A stretch of DNA of 64,000 bases from CBDFLD01 sp965249005 (lineage in GTDB: Bacteria > Acidobacteriota > UBA6911). The notes beneath the pieces were generated by a model, which was not told the DNA's origin, did not search any database, and saw only the letters and a list, made by a program, of their open reading frames with translations. Where the stretch lies: positions 1 to 64,000 of the forward strand of contig CBDFLD010000023.1 of NCBI GenBank assembly GCA_965249005.1. The letters run 5' to 3'. Positions 25,200 through 33,224 of this stretch are shown piece by piece. Made by a program: the position numbers and the translations under genes. Every line of letters starts with the position of its first letter. Position 1 is the stretch's first letter.

Positions 25200-26168
25200 A
25201 TGTCGATCAACACTGAACACTTGTGGCCCTACACGGATTCTTACTCTTTCATGGAGCGAGTTCAGAAGGGGATGCCTCCAGTGATCATCTGCCTGGCCTC
25301 CAACGGTGGAGTGCAAGGGAAAGAATACAATGAGAACATTCCCGAGACCGCCGACGAGATCGCGGATTCAATCCGAGAGGCGTATGAGGCCGGGGCGTCG
25401 ATGGTGCATATTCATGCGCGCGATCCCAACAATCTGCCGGGGCCGGCCAGGACCGCCGATGTCTGGCTCGAGGTCAACAAAAAGGTCCGCGCGCAATGCC
25501 CGGATATCATCATCAACAACACGACCGGTGGCGGGTTCGACATGACGATGGAAGAACGGCTCTCCTGTCTGGACGCCAATCCCGAAGTGGCGTCGCTCAA
25601 TCTCTCTCCGGACATGAGCAAGTTTCGAATGAAGGAACGCAAGGCTCCGCTGCCCCACCCGCGGCCCGTGCTCGAGTATGACGATTGCATTCCGTTCACC
25701 TATAAGCAGATCTCGCACTATGCCCGCGAAATGAAAAAGCGCGGGATCAAGCCGGAACTCGAGACCTACCACACCGGGGGAGCCTGTGTAATCCAGGATC
25801 TGATTCGCCAGGATCTGCTGGAGACTCCCTACTGGATTCAAACGGTTATGGGTTACCAGACTGCCAGCTACCCCACGGTGGAGAATGTCGTGCACTTGCT
25901 GAGAGAGCTGCCGGAAGGGTCCCTGTGGCTCTGTTCCGGTATCGGACCGTATCAGCTGCCGATGACCACGCTTGCTGCTTTGATGGGAGGGCATGTCCGG
26001 GTAGGGTTGGAAGACAACGTCTACTATCGTCGCGGTGAGAAGGCGAAGAGCAACGCGCAACTGGTCGCGCGGGCGGTCCGAATTGCCCACGAGCTGAACC
26101 GGGAAGTGGCGACACCGGCACAGGCACGCCAGATCCTGGGCCTATCGGAAACCCCCAGCAAGTATTGA
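25200..26168 (+). CDS. Beta-keto acid cleavage enzyme (BKACE, DUF849)
   Basis: A 322-residue TIM-barrel enzyme. BKACE proteins condense a beta-keto acid with acetyl-CoA to give acetoacetate (or analogue) and a new CoA ester, using a Zn2+ ion held by the HxH of strand 2. Seen here: ICLASNGGVQGKEYNENIP at the first strand, ASMVHIHARDP with the metal-binding His pair, INNTTGGG, NLSPD at strand 4, and GHVRVGLEDNVYYRRGEKA near the C-terminus with the CoA-site Arg and Glu. Substrate subgroup (3-keto-5-aminohexanoate, dehydrocarnitine, beta-ketoadipate and others) cannot be set by eye. It faces away from the GntR regulator gene. A GACGTCCC hairpin follows. Confidence 0.9.
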   Translation: MSINTEHLWPYTDSYSFMERVQKGMPPVIICLASNGGVQGKEYNENIPETADEIADSIREAYEAGASMVHIHARDPNNLPGPARTADVWLEVNKKVRAQCPDIIINNTTGGGFDMTMEERLSCLDANPEVASLNLSPDMSKFRMKERKAPLPHPRPVLEYDDCIPFTYKQISHYAREMKKRGIKPELETYHTGGACVIQDLIRQDLLETPYWIQTVMGYQTASYPTVENVVHLLRELPEGSLWLCSGIGPYQLPMTTLAALMGGHVRVGLEDNVYYRRGEKAKSNAQLVARAVRIAHELNREVATPAQARQILGLSETPSKY

Positions 26169-26170
26169 GA

Positions 26171-26219
26171 GGGACGTCCCCCCCATGTTTCTTCGGAAAC
26201 GTGGGGGGGGGGATGTCCC
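26171..26219. terminator. Long GC-rich hairpin after BKACE
   Basis: The arm 26171-26191 pairs with 26196-26219 around a UUCG tetraloop, an exceptionally stable loop. One or two G residues bulge in the right arm, which has a run of ten G. The sequence shares GGGACGTCCCCC and GGGGGATGTCCC with the hairpin at 14310-14369, so it belongs to a dispersed family; here it sits 2 nt after the BKACE stop. Confidence 0.75.
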
Positions 26220-26353
26220 ATTTATCATCTATTATCATCGGTCTGCCTCCGCCGCAGGACGCTGGAAGTGTGGTAGGTCAGGGTAGGGAGACGTGATGCC
26301 CCGTGTGACTGTGGCGCGCCCCAGAAGGGGCTTCGTGAAAATAGCCCACGGAT

Positions 26354-26803
26354 TCATCCTGGGGAAGGCTCGGCAATGAGATTGCGCCAGCGCAGGTTGG
26401 GGAAACGTGAAAAGTCGGTGTCCGTCGTGCACAGTTGGCACCCGTGCTGAATCGCCAGCGTAGCCAAATGAGCGTCGGTCGTAAGGTTTGCGCCAGTTCC
26501 CGCTCCCCTCAACAAGGAAGCGGCAAGTTCCCAGTGCCCGTCCAGCGGCTCTGGGGTACTCACGCACGGCTGCCTGAGCCATGACGTCACGTACCCGAGT
26601 GCGTCATCTACTCCAAGCGTCGGCTGCACGATCCTGGGGTTGGTCATGATCCGAACGAAGCCGAAACACACAGCCCAAGGAATGGCCACGGGGCTGGCGC
26701 CGGAAAGCTGCTCGTCCCACCACGCTCGGATTCTCGTATGGTGTCGCGAGTTACGGTTGATAGCGTGAATTGGAATGTTGACGTCGACCAGGATCATTCG
26801 CAT
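26354..26803 (-). CDS. VapC-type PIN-domain toxin
   Basis: A 149-residue PIN ribonuclease. ILVDVNIPIHAINRN gives the first acidic residue of the active site, a Glu/Asp set lies in the middle (GVDDALGYV), and LTTDAHLATLAIQHGCQLCTTDTDFSRFP holds the last aspartates, the typical arrangement of VapC toxins that cleave tRNA or rRNA. It overlaps the antitoxin gene: ATG at 26803 overlaps by 10 nt, and an ATG at 26797 would overlap by ATGA. The antitoxin comes first, as usual. The downstream 26220-26353 shows nothing. Confidence 0.85.
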   Translation of the reverse strand: MRMILVDVNIPIHAINRNSRHHTRIRAWWDEQLSGASPVAIPWAVCFGFVRIMTNPRIVQPTLGVDDALGYVTSWLRQPCVSTPEPLDGHWELAASLLRGAGTGANLTTDAHLATLAIQHGCQLCTTDTDFSRFPNLRWRNLIAEPSPG

Positions 26804-27057
26804 TCGCCTTTGTCCATCTTTGCCATGTCGTCGACCTCGTCGGCGAGCTGCCCAAGTTTGTACGGATCATGGCCCGGCAAGATGATCAAGGGACGTGTTT
26901 TGGTCTGGTACGGCTTGCGCGGTGGTGGGCTCTCGATGTCCCGGATCCCGGTGCGGAGAGCCTCGTTGACTACAGCCTTGAAGGAAACGCCCCGGTGACC
27001 GGCAATGCGTTTCAGCGCGCGCACCAGACTTTCATCGAGTGTCAGTGTCGTTCTCAT
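26794..27057 (-). CDS. VapB-type antitoxin
   Basis: An 87-residue protein beginning MRTTLTLDESLVRALKRIAG and KAVVNEALRTGIRDIE, a ribbon-helix-helix-like DNA-binding domain (about residues 1-40). The C-terminal 45 residues are Pro-rich then acidic (ADEVDDMAKMDKGECE), typical of the toxin-wrapping tail. It precedes the VapC gene with an overlap, so the pair forms a type II toxin-antitoxin unit that should autoregulate. It lies in a gap between BKACE and the catabolic operon and may be a mobile insertion. Confidence 0.85.
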   Translation of the reverse strand: MRTTLTLDESLVRALKRIAGHRGVSFKAVVNEALRTGIRDIESPPPRKPYQTKTRPLIILPGHDPYKLGQLADEVDDMAKMDKGECE

Positions 27058-27180
27058 ACCCCAAGCGTAGCAGAAACGCCGATGCGCGTCAAGATGTCTT
27101 GCGCATAGGCATCATGATGCTAATTGCTGTGGGTGTGGCGTGGCGACGGGATTGCTTCCAATACTTACTTCGCTGTGTAG

Positions 27181-28488
27181 CTAGCCGTTGACGGAGAAGC
27201 TGCTGTCCGGGTTTATAGTCCGCAAGCGAGAATAAAAACCGGTGTTGAGCTTCAATCGAGTGTAGCAGCACTGGACCTGCACCGGATCCCGGTCGTGATC
27301 GTGTCCACGCTCGCAGGCATCGATCAACTCCGCCATGAGGTAGCCGACGCCGCCGGCGTTCTTGAACTGGTTGCCGCTGGTTCCGATAGCCATATAGTAG
27401 CCCCCGAGATCCGACTTGTCGTAAATGGGAAGCCAATCATCGGACACGTCGTACAGGTCCACGACGCCGCGAGGCTGATTGGGGATCGGTAGGTCCGGAA
27501 TTCTCTTGGCCAGCCGGTAAATCTGAGCCTTCCACTGCGCCTCGGTGATCTCTCGATTGAAGATGTCGGGGTTTTCGACCCATACCTGCGGGTCACACTC
27601 CGGGTCCTCGCTTCCCACCAGAATCGTGTTTCCCACCTCGGGCCGGAAGTAGATTGCCGTGTCTCCGTCTGAACCGTGGATGCCGTCTTTTCCATAGTTG
27701 AAACCGGCAGGAGAGGGTACGTGGTGCACTTCGTGGCGCAAAGCGCGGGTCTTGATGTTCATTCCCTTCTCGACATCGGCCATCCGGTTGATCACGAAGG
27801 AATGGGGCCCGGCGACGTTGACGACGACGGGTGCCTCGATATGCTCTCCGGTTGCCAGCGTGATCCCCGCAACTCGTTCCGGCGAGCGGCGGATCTCCGC
27901 AACTTCGGTATTGAACGAAAATCTGCCGCCCAGGGACTCGGCGGCTCGCATCAGATTGTGGGTGGCGAGCTGCGCGTCTTTGACGTAACCCGACTGAGGT
28001 GTGTAAATGGCCCCCTCGAGCGTCTCTTTCGACTCGTCAAAGAAAGACTCGTCGTCGGGCCGTTTGGGCGGCCAGTGGGCGTGGTGGTCGAAATGCGGCA
28101 TTTTGTCCTTCAGTGTCTCCAGATCCCACTCCTCGTACTCTACCCCGATGGTCTGAAAGTGCTTCAATACCTTCTTGTGATCATGTCCCTTGCTCTTAAA
28201 CAGGACCGTTCCGACGTTCATGTATTGTGCGTACCCGAGCTCGTCTTCAGCTCCGATATAGTTCTCCCAGTCGTGCCAGTAAAAAAAGTTTTCGTAAGCG
28301 AGGGCCACGCCATCCCAGGTCGAATAGTGGGCACGTACGATTGCGCAAGAATTGCTGGTCGATCCGTAGCCAACTCCGGGAAGCTTGTCGACGTTCAGAG
28401 TCTTGTAGCCTTTCTTGGCCAGCTCGAACGCGGTCGCGCAGCCGATGATTCCCGCCCCGATAATGATGGCATCCACCTTGTCGTTCAT
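27181..28488 (-). CDS. FAD-dependent amine/amino-acid oxidoreductase (DAO family, DadA/SoxB-like)
   Basis: A 435-residue flavoprotein. VDAIIIGAGIIGCATAFELA is the N-terminal dinucleotide-binding GxGxxG, VDKLPGVGYGSTSNSCAIVR continues as in sarcosine/dimethylglycine oxidases, PVVVNVAGPHS lies mid-domain, and YMAIGTSGNQFKNAGGVGYL closes the FAD fold. The family oxidises N-methyl or alpha-amino groups, for example sarcosine, dimethylglycine and D-amino acids. The ATG at 28488 follows GAGGA by 7 nt and lies 28 nt after the fhs stop, so it is the last gene of hutH-fhs-oxidase. If it demethylates its substrate, the C1 unit could go to tetrahydrofolate and fhs. Exact substrate unknown. Confidence 0.85.
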   Translation of the reverse strand: MNDKVDAIIIGAGIIGCATAFELAKKGYKTLNVDKLPGVGYGSTSNSCAIVRAHYSTWDGVALAYENFFYWHDWENYIGAEDELGYAQYMNVGTVLFKSKGHDHKKVLKHFQTIGVEYEEWDLETLKDKMPHFDHHAHWPPKRPDDESFFDESKETLEGAIYTPQSGYVKDAQLATHNLMRAAESLGGRFSFNTEVAEIRRSPERVAGITLATGEHIEAPVVVNVAGPHSFVINRMADVEKGMNIKTRALRHEVHHVPSPAGFNYGKDGIHGSDGDTAIYFRPEVGNTILVGSEDPECDPQVWVENPDIFNREITEAQWKAQIYRLAKRIPDLPIPNQPRGVVDLYDVSDDWLPIYDKSDLGGYYMAIGTSGNQFKNAGGVGYLMAELIDACERGHDHDRDPVQVQCCYTRLKLNTGFYSRLRTINPDSSFSVNG

Positions 28489-28516
28489 CTCAATATCCTC
28501 GTCTTCTGAAAGTCGT

Positions 28517-30202
28517 CTAAAACAAGCCGACCACTTCTCCTTTGTCATCGATATCGATTCCCTCGGCTGCCGGTATCTTGGGCAGCCCCGGCATGGTCAT
28601 GATATCGCCTGTTTTCACCACCAGGAACTCCGCTCCGGCCGAGAGACTGATGTCTTGAATGGGAACGTGGAAGTCTTCGGGCCTGCCGCGCAGCTTTGGA
28701 TCGGTGGAGAAGGAATACTGGGTCTTGGCCATGCAGACCGGATAGTGCCCGTAACCGGATTCCTGGAGTAGCTTGAATTTTCGTCTCAACCTGGAGTCGG
28801 CCGTAATGTCGACCGCTCCATAGATCTTCTGGGCCACGGTGCGCGCCTTCTCCCACAGGGGCATCTCATCCGGATAGAGCGGCGTGAAATGCGAAGCGCT
28901 GGAATCAAGCAACTCGACCAGTTTTTCGGCCAGCTTTTCAGCCCCCGCGCCGCCGCGTGCCCAATGATCCGAAGGCACCACCGGCACGCCCAAGCCGCCG
29001 CACCCGTCTTGTACGCTCTGAATCTCCTCCGCGCTGTCCGATGAGAAGACATTGACGGCCACGATGACGGGAACGCCAAAGAGGCGGATGTTTTCAATAT
29101 GCTTCTGGAGGTTTTGCATGCCCTTCGTCACCGCATTCACGTCCTCGGACCCCAGATCCGCCAAGGCCACGCCGCCATGGTACTTGAGTGCGCGGATCGT
29201 GGCGACCAAAACAACGGCGTTTGGATCGAGTCCCGACTTGCGGCACTTGATGTCGAAGAATTTCTCCGCACCGAGATCCGCGCCGAAGCCGGCCTCCGTA
29301 ATTGTATAGTCCGAGAGTCCGAGGGCCAGTTTGGTGGCGATCACGGTATTGCAACCGTGAGCGATGTTGGCGAAAGGGCCGCCGTGCACGAAAGCCGGGT
29401 TATTCTCCAACGTCTGAACGAGATTGGGCTGGAGCGCGTCCTTGAGCAGTACGGCCATCGCTCCTTGAACTTTCAAATCTCTGGCCGTGACCGGTTTCTT
29501 CTCGCGCGTATAACCCACGAGGATGTTGCCCATCCGTTTCTTGAGCTCTTGAAGGGACTCCGACAAGCAAAAGACCGCCATGATCTCCGAGGCCGCCGTA
29601 ATGTCGAAACCCGATTCCCTTGGCACCGAATTCCCGGTGCCCCCGAGACCGACGACGATGTGACGCAGCGCCCGTTCGTTCATATCGAGAACCCGTCTCC
29701 AGGTGATCTGCCGCGGATCGAGTCCCAGCCGATTCCCCTGTTGCAGATGGTTGTCAACGGCCGCGGCGAGTAGGTTGTGGGCCAGGCCGATGGCGTGGAA
29801 GTCTCCGGTAAAGTGCAGGTTGATGTCCTCCATCGGCACCACCTGGGCATAGCCGCCGCCGGCTGCCCCGCCCTTCATGCCGAAACAGGGACCGAGGGAA
29901 GGTTCCCGGAGACAAATGGCTGCCTTCTTGCCGATGCGGTTGAGCCCATCTCCCAACCCGATGGTGGTTGTCGTCTTTCCCTCTCCCGCGGGAGTCGGGG
30001 TGATGGCCGACACCAAGATCAGCTTCCCGCGGCGTGCTTTCTTTTGTGCGTCGACCAGGCCCAGCGAAACCTTGGCTTTTGAAGTGCCAAACCGTTCCAG
30101 CTGGTCGTGCGGGATTCCCAGCTTCTCGGCCACCTTCTCGATGGAGAGCATTGCAGCTTTTCGGGCGATCTCGATATCGGGCAGCGGCTTCTGTGCGTTC
30201 AT
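28517..30202 (-). CDS. fhs: Formate-tetrahydrofolate ligase
   Basis: A 561-residue enzyme of normal family length that interconverts formate, ATP and tetrahydrofolate with 10-formyl-THF, ADP and phosphate in the cytoplasm. TPTPAGEGKTTTTIGLGDGL (residues 67-86) is the P-loop, EPSLGPCFGMKGGAAGGGYA the folate-site region, and GLPKIPAAEGIDIDDKGEV the C-terminus. It is the middle gene between hutH (157-bp gap) and the FAD oxidase (28-bp gap). In catabolic loci it often runs backwards to recover ATP and formate from C1 units; here it may handle C1 produced by the neighbouring oxidase. Confidence 0.97.
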   Translation of the reverse strand: MNAQKPLPDIEIARKAAMLSIEKVAEKLGIPHDQLERFGTSKAKVSLGLVDAQKKARRGKLILVSAITPTPAGEGKTTTTIGLGDGLNRIGKKAAICLREPSLGPCFGMKGGAAGGGYAQVVPMEDINLHFTGDFHAIGLAHNLLAAAVDNHLQQGNRLGLDPRQITWRRVLDMNERALRHIVVGLGGTGNSVPRESGFDITAASEIMAVFCLSESLQELKKRMGNILVGYTREKKPVTARDLKVQGAMAVLLKDALQPNLVQTLENNPAFVHGGPFANIAHGCNTVIATKLALGLSDYTITEAGFGADLGAEKFFDIKCRKSGLDPNAVVLVATIRALKYHGGVALADLGSEDVNAVTKGMQNLQKHIENIRLFGVPVIVAVNVFSSDSAEEIQSVQDGCGGLGVPVVPSDHWARGGAGAEKLAEKLVELLDSSASHFTPLYPDEMPLWEKARTVAQKIYGAVDITADSRLRRKFKLLQESGYGHYPVCMAKTQYSFSTDPKLRGRPEDFHVPIQDISLSAGAEFLVVKTGDIMTMPGLPKIPAAEGIDIDDKGEVVGLF

Positions 30203-30359
30203 GGACTCTCCTGATGGCTCGTGGAATTCGATCGGATAGGAATCAATTGGAAATCGTCTCCTCTTGATAGGCCCCTCTGGGGCTCCGGTTCACGACAAGC
30301 GAGGGACCTTAACGGGGAGGAGGTAGAATATTGATAAGAAGGCGCATCACACTTTCATT

Positions 30360-31901
30360 TCACGATGCCGAACCCTCGGGTTCCAGGGGACCCACCGCCT
30401 TTTCGACTTCTTCTAGGATCTCGCAGGATTCGATCAGCGCCTTCATCGTGTCGTGATCACGATACAGCGGCCGATCTTCGTCGAGGTGCTCGACGTGCCG
30501 TCGAACAACCCCGTGCGCTGCGGCCACCCCTCGACCCGGCGTGAAATCGCGGAAGTCCAAACCCTGAGCAGCGCCCATGCATTCGATGGCGAGCACGCCA
30601 TAAGCATTGTCCAGGATCTGAGCATTCTTGATTGCAGTGTTCATTCCCATCGAAACGAAATCTTCCTGGTCTGCTGCCGCCGGTATGGAGGCAATGGAAG
30701 CGGGCGCGGACAGAATCCGCTGCTCGGTGATGAGGGTGTCGGCCGTGTACTGGCTCAGCATCAGGCCTGAAAACATCCCGGCTCCCTTGGTGAGAAAAGC
30801 GGGCAGCCCCATGCTCAATGCCGGATTCGTCAATCGGTTGAGCCGGCGTTCCGACAGCACGCTCACCATGGTTACAGATATCCCGATCATGTCCATCGGG
30901 AGACAGATCGGGGTCCCTTGGAAATTTGCACCGGTCAGCGTCAGATTGCTTTCCGGGAGGAAGATCGGATTGTCGGCCACTCCGTTCAGCTCGATCTCCA
31001 CCTGTTTTCTGGCGAAGGCGCCGGCGTCGTGCGCCGCTCCGATCACTTGCGGGGAGGACCGCATCGAATAGGCGTCTTGCACCTTCGTCTTCATCTTGCC
31101 GCTTAGAAGGTCACTCCCCTCGACGCACCGGATGATTGCTCTGGCTGTTCGCACGGCACCAGGAAATCCCCGGAGTAGATGCAGCCGCTCATCATAGGGC
31201 TTCAGATTGGCGCAAAGTGCCTCCAGCGTCATGGCGCACACAATCTCCGCCTGCATCAACCAGCGGTTGATGTCATAAAGATGTATGGCGCTCATGGCCG
31301 TGAGGACGTTCGACCCGTTGATGACGGCGAGCCCATCGCGCGCCTGCAATCCTGGAACCGAGATACCCGCGCGCTGCATTGCCTCGTTCCCGGGCATCCG
31401 CTGACCTTCGTGGTAGGCTTCCCCTTCGCCCATCATCAGAAGCGCGATCTGTGCCATTGGCGCCAGATCTCCACTGGCTCCTACCGAACCCTTTTGACAG
31501 ACGACGGGGGTCACTCCTCTGTTGAGCATTTCCACCAGGGTGGCGGTGATCTCAGGGCGGCAACCCGACTTTCCTCTCGCGTGAACATTGCAGCGACTTG
31601 CCATCGCGCCGCGCACGTACTCGATCGGAGCCGGGTCGCCAATGCCTGCAGCGTGGTTATAGATGAGGTAGCGTTGGAATTGTTGGACCTGGTCATCATC
31701 CAGAACCACTTCCGAGAATTCACCGATGCCCGTATTGACACCGTACATGATCTCGTGGGCCCGCAGCTTATTTTCGAGCATGCCGCGGCACTCCTTGATG
31801 CGACCGAGCGCAGCGGGGGCTAGTTCGACCTTGTCATTGTGTCTGGCGATTCGAACAAGTCTGTCGATCGTCAACGAACTGCCATCGAGCACTAGAGCCA
31901 A
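30360..31901 (-). CDS. hutH: Histidine ammonia-lyase
   Basis: A 513-residue MIO-dependent lyase that converts L-histidine to trans-urocanate and ammonia. KGSVGASGDLAPMA contains the Ala-Ser-Gly triad (142-144) that forms the MIO cofactor. Residues matching the Pseudomonas putida HutH active site are present: Tyr53 in YGVNTG, His83 in NHAAG, Asn195 in INGSN, Tyr278 and Arg281 in QDAYSMR, Phe327 and Glu413 in DQEDFVSMG; Glu413 separates HAL from PAL/TAL, which have other residues there. No hutU, hutI or hutF is nearby, so urocanate degradation must be encoded elsewhere or the substrate differs. First gene of the operon with fhs and the FAD oxidase, driven by a TTGACA promoter with a GntR-type operator. 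Confidence 0.85.
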   Translation of the reverse strand: MALVLDGSSLTIDRLVRIARHNDKVELAPAALGRIKECRGMLENKLRAHEIMYGVNTGIGEFSEVVLDDDQVQQFQRYLIYNHAAGIGDPAPIEYVRGAMASRCNVHARGKSGCRPEITATLVEMLNRGVTPVVCQKGSVGASGDLAPMAQIALLMMGEGEAYHEGQRMPGNEAMQRAGISVPGLQARDGLAVINGSNVLTAMSAIHLYDINRWLMQAEIVCAMTLEALCANLKPYDERLHLLRGFPGAVRTARAIIRCVEGSDLLSGKMKTKVQDAYSMRSSPQVIGAAHDAGAFARKQVEIELNGVADNPIFLPESNLTLTGANFQGTPICLPMDMIGISVTMVSVLSERRLNRLTNPALSMGLPAFLTKGAGMFSGLMLSQYTADTLITEQRILSAPASIASIPAAADQEDFVSMGMNTAIKNAQILDNAYGVLAIECMGAAQGLDFRDFTPGRGVAAAHGVVRRHVEHLDEDRPLYRDHDTMKALIESCEILEEVEKAVGPLEPEGSAS

Positions 31902-32070
31902 GGTGTTATCCCTTCTGTTTCATCTAGATATGCACTGAATAGTCAAAAAACGTCTGTTGGGCTCGACCGATCTGTTCGGAGGCTTCTCGGTCGGAAAGGG
32001 CGCCATAAATCGCCTATCGGCATGCACTCCGCATCCATATACATAGGGGACGCCACACGAATTGAATCCG

Positions 32071-32118
32071 TGGATCCAACGGACCTATTCTTGTATTCGA
32101 AAAGTATATTACTGTCAA
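32071..32118 (-). promoter_or_regulatory. Sigma70-type promoter and TGGATCCA operator of the hutH-fhs-oxidase operon
   Basis: On the minus strand TTGACA (32113-32118), 17 nt and TACAAG (32090-32095) form a promoter. TGGATCCA (32071-32078) follows the -10 by 11 nt, extended in the near-palindrome CCGTTGGATCCACGG. This is the same layout as at the TonB-receptor promoter, 8 kb away. The leader to hutH is about 180 nt. Confidence 0.65.
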
Positions 32119-32139
32119 GCATGCTGCATGGGGTCACGG

Positions 32140-32868
32140 CTATAACCTACGATGAAGACGCACACCCCATAGCTGAATGATCACCGTGGTTGCAGCCGTG
32201 ATCGCGAACAGAACAATCAAGAAAACAGGACGGTGTTCCACCAGCTCGTACAATACGGAGTGCACAACGAGTAGTCCAAAGCAGACATAGCTCCATCGCT
32301 GCAGGGACTTCCACCGCCTCTGCCCCAGCTTCGTGATGGAAACATCGTTCGAAATGGCCAGTAGAAGAATGAGAATCAACGTGGCGACGAGGCCAACATG
32401 GTTGGCAAAGCCGAAGGGTCCCCCGCGAAGCGGGAACGCATGGGGGACGTGAGGCGGGTAGATAAAATTGTGCAGCGGATTCCAGCGGACATGAATGAAC
32501 AGGCCGAACGCCACGTGGAGCAGTCCTATCGCGCCAGCCCAGATGCCCAGATCGCGCCGCAGATCGAGATGAGCGGGCAACCGGCGTTTCTTTCGCGCCA
32601 GCTGCCAGGTGCCAATCGCCAGGGAAATAAAAAAGAGGACGATCGAGACGTAACCCGTGCTGAGGCTGATTCGAAAAAGCGTCACGCCGGATTGTCGGAG
32701 GGCTCTCGGGTCTTCTGTGAAGAGGGCATAGATATGGGGAATACCAAAGTAAAGGGCCACGACGGCCAGTATGCAAGCGGTTCCCGTCGCGAAGTGAGTC
32801 GCCGTGCGTTTCTGCCGGCGGGATCGTGGAGGTTGGTCTTGATTCGTCATGGTTTCGACGGAAGCCAT
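32140..32868 (-). CDS. Ferric-reductase-like transmembrane protein (MsrQ-like)
   Basis: A roughly 242-residue membrane protein with about six hydrophobic helices. RRDLGIWAGAIGLLHVAFGL, the following FIHVRWNPLH, GFANHVGLVATLILILLLAIS and KLGQRRWKSLQRWSYVCFG with a late HSVLYELVEHRP match the ferric-reductase-like transmembrane family, in which paired histidines bind two hemes b; MsrQ is the best-known member. No MsrP partner (methionine-sulfoxide reductase) is nearby. The start is uncertain: ATG at 32868 or 32850, neither with a clear ribosome site; the longer frame upstream is not convincing. It ends beside the hutH promoter region and is transcribed in the same direction. Confidence 0.7.
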   Translation of the reverse strand: MASVETMTNQDQPPRSRRQKRTATHFATGTACILAVVALYFGIPHIYALFTEDPRALRQSGVTLFRISLSTGYVSIVLFFISLAIGTWQLARKKRRLPAHLDLRRDLGIWAGAIGLLHVAFGLFIHVRWNPLHNFIYPPHVPHAFPLRGGPFGFANHVGLVATLILILLLAISNDVSITKLGQRRWKSLQRWSYVCFGLLVVHSVLYELVEHRPVFLIVLFAITAATTVIIQLWGVRLHRRL

Positions 32869-33078
32869 ACTGTCGGGGTCGGATCCAGAGATCGCGGCAG
32901 CATGGTAGCAGTGGATGTGCGCAAAAACAAAGAAACTCGTGGGTCGCCGTCTGCCCCCCCGTGCTCGAGCAGTCGAAAGACTCTCGGTGATTCTTGCCAG
33001 CGACACGAGACCAGGTCCATCTGTCAGTGTTGTTGCCTTTGTTCGGAGCTTGACCGTACAATTCGAAACCATTCAGAT

Positions 33079-33125
33079 ATCGACGGGGGTGCTCGATTAG
33101 AAATCGACGGGGGTGCGCGATCGAA
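33079..33125. repeat. Tandem 24-bp repeat, two copies
   Basis: ATCGACGGGGGTGCTCGATT begins copy 1 at 33079 and ATCGACGGGGGTGCGCGATC begins copy 2 at 33103, with matching GAA ends. They lie in the 356-bp divergent gap (32869-33224) between the membrane protein and the sulfatase. Confidence 0.8.
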
Positions 33126-33156
33126 CGATCGGTTGGGCTGGAGCCAATCCTCGGCC

Positions 33157-33223
33157 GGGGTTGCCCTGGAAGTTGAGGGGATTGCGCTGGAAGGAAAGGG
33201 TTGCGCTAAAGTAAAGGGGGTTA
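33157..33223. repeat. Degenerate 18-21-bp tandem repeats before the sulfatase gene
   Basis: GGGGTTGCCCTGGAAGTTGA (33157-33176), GGGGATTGCGCTGGAAGGAA plus A (33177-33197) and GGGTTGCGCTAAAGTAAA (33198-33215) are successive units, and GGGGGTTAG starts a fourth that supplies the ribosome site of the sulfatase gene at 33225. Unit loss or gain here would change the leader or the spacing to the promoter. Confidence 0.7.
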
Positions 33224-33224
33224 G

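Noticed and set aside
27676..28509. 277-codon plus-strand frame opposite the FAD oxidase
   Set aside because: Antisense shadow; the minus-strand frame has a full FAD-binding fold and ribosome site.
32147..33061. 304-codon alternative minus-strand frame over the ferric-reductase-like gene
   Set aside because: It has no membrane helices or family motifs; the chosen frame shows six hydrophobic helices with conserved His/Arg motifs.
33079..33125. Short direct repeats considered as a CRISPR array
   Set aside because: Only two adjacent 24-bp units without spacers and no cas genes.
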